The notes beneath the pieces are model-generated. The model was not told the origin of the DNA, did not search any database, and saw only the letters and a program-made list of their open reading frames with translations. From NCBI GenBank assembly GCA_020746875.1, contig JAGTJL010000009.1:2356001-2420000 (forward strand): a DNA stretch of 64,000 bases, read 5' to 3'. A program made the translations under genes and the position numbers. Shown piece by piece: positions 45,831-56,794 of the stretch (position 1 is the stretch's first letter; each line of letters starts with the position of its first letter). Source of the DNA: Rhexocercosporidium sp. MPI-PUGE-AT-0058. Its lineage: Eukaryota; Ascomycota; Leotiomycetes; Helotiales.

Positions 45831-46753
45831 ATGCAGCCCAATGCATGCTCTATCAAAAAAATCAAAGACGATATGAGCCAGCCATCAAAGCCAGGGGACA
45901 GTGGAGATGCTCCTAGACGGCAGAATGACTTGCCTCCTGAGGTCTTGGAGATCATAGTCCCCGCTCTTCAAATCGGTGGAATCTCCGGTATGCTACTTTC
46001 ATATGAGTCTTAGCAGTAGCCTCTCCAATGTCCGTTTAAAGCGAACATTTTGCACGTGATAGCACTCTTGATCCAGGCTAACATTATCGTAAGGAATGTC
46101 CGGACTGCTTGTTGGAGGATTCGCGGGTGTCGTTCGGTCAAATACCCCGTTTCTCTTTGCCTTGGCATCGGGAATCCAATGGTCTGTTCTTGGAGGGACA
46201 TTTTGGGGTTAGTCATCCCCTCAGTCCAGCTTAACGCCTGCTAAATGCTTGGTTCAGCATCAAGGGGATTCGTCCTACATGCCTGGGGAAAGGACAAAGT
46301 TACTCCTAGAGAAAAGATATCAGCCAATGCGATAGCTGGGGCCGTCGGAGGAACAGCAGGAGGTCTTCTACGTTGGTATCTCTCCTACGTCCAAACGATC
46401 ACTCTCTAATGCCAGTCACAGGAGGGAGAAAGAATGTGATTCCAGGAGCGATCATGTTTGCCATTTTTGGAGCGACCGGACAAATGGTGTACAACATGGC
46501 AGATGCACGAAATTCCGAGCTTTCCCAAGCACCACAGGAAAGAGATCTCAAAGACTCATGGTTGAATTCAAAGTGGAGTCCTATGAAAGTTCTTTCCGAT
46601 GCTGAGTATGAGACGATGCTGCAAGAGAAGCTGCTACGGATCAATGCTCAGATTGCCCTTGTCGATGAGAACATTGAGGCTCTGCGTGGACAGGAACGTG
46701 AGATCGCTGCCAAGAAGGCGTTGGACGAATCGCGAGTCTCGAAACCGAACTAG
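45831..46753 (+). CDS. Tim17/Tim22/Tim23-family membrane protein, probably mitochondrial
   Basis: Exons are 45831-45987, 46094-46207, 46258-46371 and 46422-46753, giving 238 aa. None of the small exons is obvious alone, but splicing joins them into a clear Gly-rich four-helix core: MSGLLVGGFAGVVRSNTPFL, FALASGIQWSVLGGTFW, IAGAVGGTAGGLLRG and RKNVIPGAIMFAIFGATGQ. The repeated GxxxG and the short Arg-rich turns (VVRSNTP, LLRGRKN) are typical of the Tim17 superfamily, whose members include inner-membrane translocases and TIMMDC1-type assembly factors. The C-terminal 70 residues are charged and probably coiled (MLQEKLLRINAQIALVDENI). The exact paralogue is not resolved. A second ATG at 45873 (MSQPSKPG) is a possible start. 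Confidence 0.75.
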
Positions 46754-47090
46754 ATGTTCGATTATTGGCTGTTAGTTACGATGCTGATCTTACCCCTACC
46801 TTGTACAGTTGTTGGGTCGGTGTTTGTAAGCTTTTTGTATGATATGTACCTAAATATTTTGGAGAGCGGCGTACATCAGAGGACCTTAGAATCGTATATC
46901 TTACGTGAGAGATATCTGGGCGACGTCCCCACGTGTCATATATACCTTCACAACTTCCTATAAATGCCCTCTCGCTGTCTTTGTGTTTGTTTTTGAACAG
47001 TTCAATTTTATTCAATGCTGTATCGAGTTCCTAAATTTAAAACGCCACTGCGTATAACTTTTGAACCAGATCCGAAATCACATCTCCAAC
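46754..47090. other. Intergenic region, no gene seen
   Basis: 3' flank of the Tim17-family gene and promoter of the methyltransferase gene on the same strand. Nothing else was recognised. Confidence 0.6.
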
Positions 47091-48105
47091 ATGGCAGCAG
47101 CTCAGTGGCCAGAAACTCCCTTCATCCCGAAGCAAGCTCAACCTAAAAGTGCCGAGCTCTTCGAGAGCATCATCGGCAACACTTCTGAAGTCGTAACCCA
47201 ACATATCCTCAACGACCGTCTCCCACCAATCCAACCAAAATCTGTCATTCGTACTTATACCCGTCTCTTAAACTTTCTCTTCACACCTCCACAGGCATGG
47301 TTTACTTTCCACGATCTCGAAGCCTCTCGAATCGGCTCTCTTATCCCAATCTCCTACCTTTGAAGAAAGACTAACCGCCGTCACAGACGATAACGGCTGC
47401 GGCACCCTCCAAGTAACCAGCCAACTCTTCACCCCAACAACCACCTGTCCCTCCCCCACAAGTACCCTCACAATTCATGCCACAGACTCCAACGCCTACC
47501 AAATCAGTGCCTCTTCTGCCAAAGCCTTCACCAACCACTGGCCCGTCCAAAGCGCCATAATGAAAGCCCAAGACCTCACATTTCCCCCCTCAACCTTCGA
47601 CATTTCCTTCACGAACTTCGTGATAATGGGTCTCGACAACAGGCCCCTCGCAGCTCAACACCTCTACCGCACGTTAAAGCCAGGCGGGATAGCGGTCGTT
47701 GTGACCTGGGCTTTCATGCCTCATGATATCCCACTGAAGAAAGCACATCTCGGTACGCGAGCCCGAGACCAGAAATTGAGGATTCAGTGGGGTGGTGAAT
47801 TGTTGTTGAAGAGTACGTTGAGTAGTTTTTATGAGGAGGGAGGGTTTGAGGAGGAGAAGGTTGACATTAAACCGTTTGAGCTGTGGCATGAAGTGAAGGA
47901 TGTAAGGGCTTGGGCGGAGGGACTGTGGAGTTTCCTGGGCGATACGGAGGATGGGTGGAGTAAGGAGGATGAAGAGAGGTGGGAGGAGGCTGTGGAGATT
48001 ATTGTTCGAGAGGTGGAGGAGGGGGATGATGTTTATGTGAGGAATGAGGATGGGAAGGGTGGGAAGTTGAAGTTTATTGCGTGGGTTGGGCTAGCAACGA
48101 AATAG
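47091..48105 (+). CDS. Class I SAM-dependent methyltransferase
   Basis: Exons are 47091-47250 and 47387-48105, giving 292 aa. The splice (ATT C|AC GAT AAC) completes motif I, VIHDNGCGTLQVT. Later motifs are FPPSTFDISFTNFVIMGL (motif II, post-I), LYRTLKPGGIAVVVTWAFM (motif III) and a C-terminal cap with Trp-rich, acidic helices. The fold is a Rossmann-like small-molecule methyltransferase of the type common in fungal secondary metabolism and lipid modification. The substrate cannot be named. No biosynthetic cluster genes are adjacent. Confidence 0.85.
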
Positions 48106-48387
48106 AGGTCCGAAGCGAAGCAGAGAGAAAAGAACATTTCACATTCGGATTCAAAATGACTTCCAGAGAACGTACAGGTCGTTATCAATAATTCAACGAT
48201 ATTCAGGATCTAGGGTACCCCTGAAAACTACCATATTCTGCTTTTGGAGGCCCTTATTCTCTAGAACACCACAGATGCACCAATCCATCTATCCACCTCT
48301 AGGTATAGAAACAGGCAATCCTAATACGCCACCCTGTATGAATACCAATCCCTTCACTATTTACTCGGAAGCCCAGCACTCAACCAC
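48106..48387. other. Convergent intergenic region
   Basis: 282 bp between the 3' ends of the methyltransferase (+) and the WD40 gene (-); no gene. Confidence 0.6.
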
Positions 48388-50669
48388 TCATGACTCGTCA
48401 TCATCGTCGTATCTCTCCTCAACATCCGCCCAACCTGAACCCCATCTCCGGCCATCCTTCTCACCACCAACTCTCAAGTCCTTAGCATCATCGCCCTCTT
48501 CTCTCCAGCACCGAATCAGATAGTCGTCACCAACAGTGACTAAATTTCCGGAGGATGTCCATGACACGGACCCAACTTCTCGATCATGACCTCGAACCAA
48601 AGCCGTGCCATTTGTAGATATCAGGAGGGAGTCGTCAGCGCGTGAGCCGAGCCCACTACTAACTCGACGCAATGTTGGGCGGCTCTCAAGCGTGCGTGAA
48701 GGAAGATCTAATTCTACTGCAGCTTCTGGCTGCTGTGCCTGGCTCTGGAGAGGAAGGTATCGCTCGTCGGTGGGAAACAGAATAGTAAAACCGTCACTAC
48801 TGCCGACTGCTAACATCTCGCATTTTCCATTTCTCGCTTTCCGAACATCGGACTTCACGTAGAACGTTGTGGCGTGAAGTTTTGGATGTCGGAACCCGTA
48901 CAGCGGGCCGAGTCCTTCCTGTGTGACGAGTTGCGAAGAAGCACGAACTGGATTTGTACTGGACAGCTCGGGCACATGGCCCAGCATGAGGTGTTCGGTC
49001 GAATAAGCGTAGATAGTATTGTCTTTACACAAAGTATAAAATCTGCTTCCATCGCCGCTGAGGTTGAGAGTGTTGACTCCGAAATGGCGCCACTTATTGT
49101 GCGATTGTGGTTGAGTGGTTGAGGCAAGCGGTCCTCGGGGTCGACTTTTGAGAGATGTTTGGCGTATATCCCAAAGTTTGACCGAGGCGTCTGCTTCGGA
49201 GGCGGATATGAGGAGATGTTCTCGCCCTGCGGGGAGGAAGTGGATTGCTGTGACCGATACATCGCCTGATCTGGCTACCTTTTCGAAGGGATAGATGATC
49301 TGGTCTGGCGTGCCAATCGCAGCTGGGACCTTAACCTGTGGTTTGTGGCCATCATAGATGCTCGTGATGGGTCGGTAGAACTGGATATTCTCCTCATGGC
49401 CAGGCTCGTCGAAAATCGGATCCGTCTCTCGAGGTGCAAATATGCAATTGATTGGACCGTCAGATATGTTGCATCTGAGGTCCCACAGTTGGATGCTTCC
49501 ATCTCTGCTTGATGTCGCCAATACGCTATTGTTACCTGCGCCTGGTTGCCATCGAACTTGCTTTAGCGAAGCCGAGTGGTTGCCGAGGATGGCGATGGTG
49601 GCCTGCGCATGCATATCAAAGACCCTGGCACTCTGATCTCCAGAGGCCGTCGCTAGTCGACTATCATCATCTGTGAAGGCCATGTCGATAATTGCATTAG
49701 AATGGATACGTGCAGAAAAGCAACTTTTTGTGAAAGGAGGATTGCCACCCTTGGCCGTCTCCAAAATTCGTACATATCCTTCTTCATCTCCTACTGCTAC
49801 AAGTGTTGAGTCCTGGGCTGAAGGTATATTAGAGAAGCTCTCAAAATATTGGAACGCAAACTGACCATTGAGACCACGGGCACAGAACGGTATAGTTCGA
49901 CGAGACCCCTCATGCAATATGCTCATGCTAACGTGAACGTCTTCTGGCTTGCTGTAAAATGCTGCAGTATGATCTTGCCAATCTGTGCTTTATTAGTTTC
50001 TGAATACATATGAGAGAGTGTTCTGAACGAACCATTGACAGGATAAGAGCAGTGGCGTGACGAAGTCCCAATACTTCGATGCAGCAATTGTCCTCCAAGT
50101 CCACGATGTTGTAATCTGACTATTCGCTTCACAGGTTTTGATGGAACATCTTCTTCGTCTTCTTCCTCTGTCATGTCCTCCTCCCCTTCATCAATATAAT
50201 GCAAGGCCCTAACAGCTCTTTCACAAGGTGAAGATAGGACACCAGCCATATTCGGATCTTGGTCGTGGGCGCCAACAAATCCAAGCTCTTTTCTAGGAGA
50301 CGTTTCTGGGGTATGGAAGACCTTTCTTCTCTTCGATTCCCGCGTGAACCCCAGACTACTACTTTCCTGGCCATTGATATCTCGAAAGGGTTGTAGAGGA
50401 CTCGACTGAGTATATCGATTAATAGCTGGGGCGGTGATGTCGTTCAAAGCTTTTCGAGATCTCGTATTGGGGAGACTGGCATGAGATGAGCGAGGTGTGA
50501 AGAATCTGGTGAACTTTCGTGGTGTAACTGAGGGTGCACGTCGTTCCTTTCTCCCTCTCTTGGGCGAAGGTCGTGATGGGGAGAGGTTCTGAGTGAGTTC
50601 TGGCACTGGGCTTCCGTTTTCCTGAGAAACTGGCGGTTCCTGCTGCCCTGTAGTTTCCGTTGAGGACAT
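48388..50669 (-). CDS. cdt2: WD40-repeat protein, Cdt2-like substrate adaptor of CRL4 ubiquitin ligase
   Basis: Exons are 50669-50033 and 49982-48388, giving 743 aa. The N-terminal 210 residues are disordered and basic with PKRGRKERRAPSVTPRKF and TRFFTPR. The rest holds about six to seven WD40 blades: STLVAVGDEEGYVRILE, SRLATASGDQSARVFDM, NSVLATSSRDGSIQLWDLR, LLISASEADASVKLWDIR, GNLVTVGDDYLIRCWRE. The WDxR at blade ends (LWDLR, LWDIR) is the DDB1-contact motif of DCAF proteins. Blade order and the DGHKP..VTAIHFLP region fit Cdt2, which targets replication factors on PCNA for ubiquitylation. The symbol is by domain logic, so another DCAF is possible. The gene is head to head with spb1, 295 bp apart. 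Confidence 0.8.
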
Positions 50670-50964
50670 CTTGGGTATCGAGTGAGCTCCAGCCCGAGTA
50701 CTCTTGCTTGTCGAGAAGCTGATTATCGAGTATCGAAGCCGAAGTTGAAGTTGATATACAACCACTTAACGCCAACCGCAAGAAGTTCGCGTCGCGGCAT
50801 CCAGACGTGACGGAGGCTAAGCCCAGGATGGAAATCGCGGGGGCTGGTTATCTTAGCGCAGTCGCAGGCTGTGGCTGAAAAAAATTATGGCGGGTTATCG
50901 AAGAAAAAAATCTCCAAAACTTCATTCTCTTTGTTATCACCGACATTTGATCTAATCCGCCAAT

Positions 50965-53539
50965 ATGGGTATCCAGAAAAAGCATGGAAAAGGGCGTCTT
51001 GATAAGTGGTACAAATTGGCAAAGGAGAAAGGATACCGCGCCAGAGCTGCTTTCAAGTTGATCCAGCTGAACAAGAAGTATGGATTTCTGGAGAAGAGCA
51101 AAGTGCTATTGGATCTTTGCGCCGCTCCCGGTGTAAGTTGAATCCTCGACATTCACATTACGAAGCTAATGCGACCATAGTCATGGTGTCAAGTAGCTGC
51201 AGAATGTATGCCAGTGAGCAGTCTCATTGTTGGCGTAGATTTGTCCCCGATCAAAGCTATCCCACGAGTTATTACCTTCCAAAGTGATATTACGACAGAC
51301 AAATGCCGAGCTACAATCCGATCACATCTGAAGACCTGGAAGGCGGATACAGTTTTGCACGATGGAGCGCCTAATGTTGGTACGGCTTGGGTACAGGATT
51401 CGTTCAACCAGGCGGAGTTGGCCCTCCAGGCTATGAAGCTGGCAACAGAGTTTTTGGTTGAAGGTGGCACATTCGTTACGAAAGTTTTCAGATCTAAGGA
51501 TTACAACAGTCTGCTCTGGGTTTTCAATCAATTGTTCGCGAAGGTTGAAGCAACAAAACCACCTTCTTCCAGAAATGTTTCCGCCGAAATATTCGTCGTT
51601 TGTCAAGGTTTCAAGGCACCAAAACGAATCGATCCCAAATTCCTCGACCCGCGATCAGTATTTGCAGAGCTTTCGGATCCTACACCCAATAATGAAGCTA
51701 AGGTCTTCAACCCCGAGGTCAAGAAGCGTAAGAGAGATGGGTACGAGGAGGGAAACTATACGCAATTTAAAGAGGTCACAGCCAGCGAGTTCATCCAGAC
51801 GACTGATCCCATCGCTATTCTTGGTGGCATGAATCGATTGAGCTTCGAACAACCCCCAAATGGCGATGTTGCGCTCGCAGCAATCGACAAGCTGCCCGAA
51901 ACGACAGAGGATATTCGAATTAGTTGCGCCGATATCAGAGTTCTAGGACGAAAGGAATTCCGCATGCTTTTGAAATGGAGATTGAAGGTCAGAGAGAAGT
52001 TTGGCTTAGCAACAAAGAAGACTAAGGCTCCAGGAGATGAGGAGGTGGCAGAAGTTGAGCCAATGGACGAGGAGTTAAAAATTCAAGAGGAGCTTCAAGC
52101 ATTAAGTGAGAGGGAGAGTGGGAAGAGGAAACGAGAACGAAGGAGGGAGAACGAGAAGAAGCAAAGGGAAATCATTCGGATGCAGCTTCACATGACGGTA
52201 CCTACAGAGATCGGTCTCGAGCAGGCAGGCCCCAATGGCGAGGGCTCCATGTTTGGTTTGAAGGCCATCGACAAGTCCGGATCCGTTGATAAGATTGCGA
52301 AAGGAAAGATGGCAATTTTGACCGAGGCAGATCGCCGGAAAGACCTTGATAGCGGTATTGGATCTTGGGAAACGGATAGTGAGAGCGATGATGAGGAGGA
52401 CAAGCTAGACCGAGAACTAGACTCTCTCTACAATCAATACCAGGAACGGAAATCCGATACTGACGCCAAGTTCAGAGCCAAGAAGGCAAGGAAAGAACAT
52501 GAAGATGGAGACTGGGAGGGGTTTTCTGCAGGAGAGGAAGCTAGCGACGATGACAAATTCGAAGAGGATAGTAGTGACGAGTCCTCTGATGATGAAGGCA
52601 CATCTAAACGGCCTCTTTTGACGGACCTGAAAGGCAAAGATACGAAAGCCGGAGGACTTTCGAGACGAGCTGCGCAATTCTTTGATCAAGATCTTTTCAA
52701 GGACATTGGTGGCCTTCAAGAAGAAGAGGTTGAATCCAATGCAGAGGACGAAGAGGAAGTTTCGGCGGCTCTTAAACAGCTGGAATCGATACGGCCGATG
52801 GCAGAAGAGGAAGAATCAGAAGAGGAAGTTGTCATGGCTGATGAAGAGGACAGTGACGAGGGTGGCTTTGAGGTTGTCAAGAAAACAGCTGCCGAGAAAG
52901 AGTGGGAGGAGCAAGAACCTCGAAAGGATGGCAAACTCGGTAAGTCCTTCTAGACCTTTACAAGGTTCAAACCTAACTTGATTAGATATCGACATCATCA
53001 CTGCAGAAGCCATGTCATTAGCACAAAAAATTGCCTCTGGAGAGGTAACAACTCGCGAGCTGATAGATGAGGGGTTCAATAAGTATGCTTTCAAGGACCG
53101 CGATGGACTCCCAGAATGGTTCTTGGATGATGAACATCGTCACGACAAGCCGCATCGTCCAATCACTGCCGCAGGTGCAGCTGCAATCAAAGAGAAGCTC
53201 CGTGCCCTCAATGCTAGACCTATCAAGAAGGTGCGCGAAGCCAAGGACAGAAAGAAGTTCAAGGCCGCACAGCGACTCGAGAAGTTGCGCAAGAAGTCCG
53301 CCCTTCTTCAAGACGAGGAGGGTATGACGGAGAAGGAGAAGGCAACAAGTATTGCCAAGTTGATGAGCAAAGCGGCGAAGAAGAAGCCAAAGCAACAAGT
53401 CAAGGTTGTTGTTGCACGGGGTAACAATAAGGCTATTGCAGGTAGACCTAGAGGTGTCAAGGGCAAGTACAAGATTGTGGATGCCAGGTTGAAGAAGGAC
53501 GTTCGGGGCGAGAAGAGAGCGGCGAAAAATCGGAAGTGA
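50965..53539 (+). CDS. spb1: 27S pre-rRNA 2'-O-ribose methyltransferase Spb1
   Basis: Exons are 50965-51132, 51181-52939 and 52986-53539, giving 826 aa, the family length. The FtsJ domain starts [20 protein letters not shown] (catalytic Lys region), with [20 protein letters not shown] (SAM motif I across the first splice), [13 protein letters not shown] (catalytic Asp) and [14 protein letters not shown] (catalytic Lys). A middle coiled region with acidic Ser-rich tracts ([26 protein letters not shown]) precedes the Spb1_C domain ([32 protein letters not shown]) and a very basic tail ending AAKNRK. It methylates a ribose in the 25S A-loop of 27S pre-rRNA in the nucleolus and is needed for 60S assembly. 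Confidence 0.97.
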
Positions 53540-53735
53540 GTCTTAGTTTAGACAACAATGATACCAATTCTCTGCATCCCCCTGTTTTTGGGACCTCGAG
53601 TTTAATACTACCCTTGAAAGGTGTATTACTGACAAGACCTATTTATTCTTCTGTGCCTCACATTCCCATCTCGGAGATACAACATACTTGAGCGCCATCT
53701 AGCAAATTCCAAGTCCAAGTTCCTCTCAAACATCA
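53540..53735. other. Convergent intergenic region, spb1 / HET gene
   Basis: 196 bp between 3' ends; no gene. Confidence 0.6.
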
Positions 53736-56393
53736 TCATATGATCTGAACACTTATTGGATCGTCATCAATAAGCATCTCTCCATGCATTATACCATGCA
53801 CATAAGCTTCGCCGATAAGACGATTGCCCCTTAACAAGAACGGAACTCTCGCACCATTCAAGAGATACAACTTATCACCATACTCGACATTGTCAGGCGC
53901 AAGGCCCACATATCCTTCCCTCGTCCTAAATAGTCTCCTATTGCTCCTCACATCTTTTGCCGCACGATCAAACAAATAGAACCCTTGACTTGACCTCACA
54001 TGTGGCGAGATGAATTGCTGCATAATCTTATTTCTTGCTTCCTCTCTACCGGGCTGATACCGCGAGAGTGGGTCAGAGGTATTGGTTTCTGTTGCCTCGA
54101 GTGCCAGCTTGTAGCTATCCTCTATTTCGGCACGAGTGGGCAAGGCAGAGAAGGAGCTAGAGTCCGAAAGCTCCTCTATGGTGTCCATATGGGAGAACCG
54201 ACTTGTTGCCTGGTGTTCCCAGTTCATGAACCAGCGTACCATGAGAGTCAGCATCCAGTCGTGGAAATGGTCACAGTACTCCATTGGTGCAGGATGCTGT
54301 ATCGGCGGCCTTTCAGTGGTATCTGCTATAAGTGTTCGCCAGATGACTTCCACACGGTCTTGGCCCGTTCGGTATTTCTTAGCCAGCTTGAGACACGTAT
54401 CTATGCAGCTTATGACATAGCACGTGGAACGTATACTGGTGAGTGGTATGCTGAAGTCCACTACACTGTCCACAAGCCTGCCTCGTAGTCCCAAGGCATG
54501 CCCCAGAAACCTCCGTGGTGCTGGCTGAGCAGGATTGATCCTGGAGGCATTGAAACAGGTGTTATTTCCAAGATGGATGAGCGGAACTTTTCCTAATGCT
54601 GCTCTGTAATCAGGAACCCACGAAGGAAGTCGTAAGCAGTCCAATCCACTCGGCTTATTGCCGATGTATGACAGACAGGACAATATTGGTAGTTCTATCA
54701 GTATCGACATGGTCACGGAGGTGTAAATATCCTCCAGTGGCAGCGAGTAATCCGGGGTAATGTGATCCGCGGAATATTCTGGGTTGAACTTCTTCACAAG
54801 CCCTAGAACAGCGTAGATCTTGTCTTTCATGTTCGAAGCTTGATATCGTCGGATTTCCTGGATCATGTACTGCAGATATGAGAACCATAGCTCGAGATCC
54901 GACGACGCCCCGTTTGCATCTGCGAACATCTTTGCAAATTTGGGATCGTTTGGCCCGCCGTTCTGTACCTGGTCACGGTATTCAAGAAGCCGATCCGCTT
55001 CATCGCCAATACCACCCCGTGGATTCGAATTCATTCCTTCGGCAAGACTGTGGCGCCATCCACTGTCTCGAAGGAGCAAGCCAAGCTCATAAACGTCTTT
55101 CCACAACAGCGTCTTCTTACCACATTGGAAGCTTAGATCCCTCGCCAGAGCGACTTCTTGCACAATCCAGGCCCTCCTAAACCACCTCCGGCGTTGGAAA
55201 AATCGAAAATACTTTCGCCACATCTCGATCCATTCATCTGCAGATTCTATCCCGACCTTCTGCAGAAAATCTGAATCGAGGGGGTTCTGTATGGTAGCGT
55301 CTTCTTTCCTGTCTAGATTTGACATTGCTTTGGAAAGTTTCGTCCGTGTAGCAGAGAAATCGAAGAGATCCAAAGATTCCTTTCCCAACCAGACGATCAC
55401 GTTTTTAGCACCAGTGTAGATGTCTCCCATCAAAGAGATCTGGACAGCCTTCTCCTTCATGTTCCCTTGATCGATACAAATAGCATCGGCCCAGATGTAG
55501 TCTTGCATCTTGCTTTCAGCCAGCCACGAAAGCGCATCGAACAAATTGCCGGAAATGGTGCAAGATGAGCCATCAAGTTCTATCTCTTCGCCATGAAGGG
55601 CGGCTTCGTTCTGTCCATGGCCAGAAGCTGCTGTATATGTCCCGCTAAATTCTTGATACATGGGAGATGCCCAAGTATACGAAAGCGCCTGGAAAGTAGG
55701 AATACTGTCGAGTTCATGGCTCTCAATAGTACATCTAATCATAAGTTTGTTCAACCCGCCTTGACTGAAACCCTGAACTTTGATCAATCTGATGCTCCTG
55801 GTACCTGATAATGGCTGGTAGATGTATGGTGGAAGATTAGGATGACCAAGGGCGTTCGTCCAAGATTCAGTTGCGATCGCTCTTCTGATCCCAGCTTGAG
55901 TAAATGGATCGGTTGGGTTAGACAACGCTGCATGTACACACGAGGCCATATGCTGGCCATCAATCCCATAACAACATCGGCTTCCGATCTCGACGGGATC
56001 TATGCCAAACGAACCTCTCCTTTCCCAGCGAACAGCCACTGGGTCACGTTTAGGGACCACTCCCCAATCCACTGTCTGCTCAAGCTGTTTCGCTTCTGCA
56101 TCGTCAAGAGGGTGGATAATGGTAGGCGGTTGCCTGGTATTTGGGATTGGGTCGATGCCCCAGGATCCTCGCCGAGCTCGGCGCTCTGGAGTGAGTGGAT
56201 TTCCTCTGGAGCTCGCCAGGAAAGGCAATACATCTTTTCCATATTGTCCGCGGTACATTGAAGGGGGTTCTTTGTCCGACATTGCATCTTCTTCCCGCCG
56301 CACCTTCCCCTTCGGCTGCCCTCGAGGACGGTGAGGTCTGCCGAGACCCGGACGGTCCAGGAATGCTTCTAGAAGGAGATCTAGTTTGCCCAT
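53736..56393 (-). CDS. HET-domain (heterokaryon incompatibility) protein
   Basis: A single uninterrupted exon of 885 codons. The N-terminal 150 residues are basic and Pro-rich and carry a repeated motif (RRGSWGIDPIP and RRGSFGIDPVE). The HET core runs from about residue 235: FQALSYTWAS, GNLFDALSWLAES, DYIWADAICIDQGNMKEKAVQISLMG and AKNVIVWLG, then RRRWFRRAWIVQEVALA, all standard HET motifs. The C-terminal half contains PDYRAALG and a closing segment (FYLFDRAAKDVRSNRRLFRTREGYVGLAPDNV..GDKLYLLNGARVPFLLR) that recurs in large fungal HET proteins. These proteins trigger growth arrest or cell death when unlike strains fuse; the partner is unknown. The start ATG 56393 is the first in frame. It lies head to head with a second, damaged HET gene. 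Confidence 0.92.
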   Translation of the reverse strand: MGKLDLLLEAFLDRPGLGRPHRPRGQPKGKVRREEDAMSDKEPPSMYRGQYGKDVLPFLASSRGNPLTPERRARRGSWGIDPIPNTRQPPTIIHPLDDAEAKQLEQTVDWGVVPKRDPVAVRWERRGSFGIDPVEIGSRCCYGIDGQHMASCVHAALSNPTDPFTQAGIRRAIATESWTNALGHPNLPPYIYQPLSGTRSIRLIKVQGFSQGGLNKLMIRCTIESHELDSIPTFQALSYTWASPMYQEFSGTYTAASGHGQNEAALHGEEIELDGSSCTISGNLFDALSWLAESKMQDYIWADAICIDQGNMKEKAVQISLMGDIYTGAKNVIVWLGKESLDLFDFSATRTKLSKAMSNLDRKEDATIQNPLDSDFLQKVGIESADEWIEMWRKYFRFFQRRRWFRRAWIVQEVALARDLSFQCGKKTLLWKDVYELGLLLRDSGWRHSLAEGMNSNPRGGIGDEADRLLEYRDQVQNGGPNDPKFAKMFADANGASSDLELWFSYLQYMIQEIRRYQASNMKDKIYAVLGLVKKFNPEYSADHITPDYSLPLEDIYTSVTMSILIELPILSCLSYIGNKPSGLDCLRLPSWVPDYRAALGKVPLIHLGNNTCFNASRINPAQPAPRRFLGHALGLRGRLVDSVVDFSIPLTSIRSTCYVISCIDTCLKLAKKYRTGQDRVEVIWRTLIADTTERPPIQHPAPMEYCDHFHDWMLTLMVRWFMNWEHQATSRFSHMDTIEELSDSSSFSALPTRAEIEDSYKLALEATETNTSDPLSRYQPGREEARNKIMQQFISPHVRSSQGFYLFDRAAKDVRSNRRLFRTREGYVGLAPDNVEYGDKLYLLNGARVPFLLRGNRLIGEAYVHGIMHGEMLIDDDPISVQII

Positions 56394-56794
56394 ACTGTGA
56401 TAGGACCAAATTGAGTTTTAATAGGGAAACTTTGGTTGCTGAGACTTTCAAAGTTCTTTGCTTCTAGTGTTGATAAAAGCTCGAGTCTTTTGATGCATGT
56501 CGTTCAGCTGGTCCGCTGGTGGCGCCCGGCGCCAGATATGACTGGCTCTCAAGACGGGAAGTGACAGGCACAGCCTCGACAGCTACACCCCGAAACTTGT
56601 TTCTAATTTCTTACCACGCACGTCAAATTGAAGTTCCTGAAGGTCAGAAGATACTTCGGCACGAAACATTGCGAAAGTACCATTTCGCTCGTCACTTCTA
56701 TAGATACTTATACTTCACAAGGCTGGGCAACAAATGGCAGCAACCTAGACCTGGGAACTAGATACCACCCTGCTTCTTTAGATTATTTGAGAGA
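56394..56794. promoter_or_regulatory. Divergent promoter region between two HET genes
   Basis: 401 bp between the intact HET gene (-) and the start of the damaged HET gene (+). Open frames here are short; none is supported. Confidence 0.45.

Noticed and set aside
48855..49262. 135-codon minus-strand frame within the WD40 gene
   Set aside because: Same strand but wrong frame; the WD40 blades occupy the other frame without interruption.
52960..52975. T-loop-like GGTTCAAACC, considered as a tRNA end
   Set aside because: It lies in the second intron of spb1 and no cloverleaf stems fit around it.
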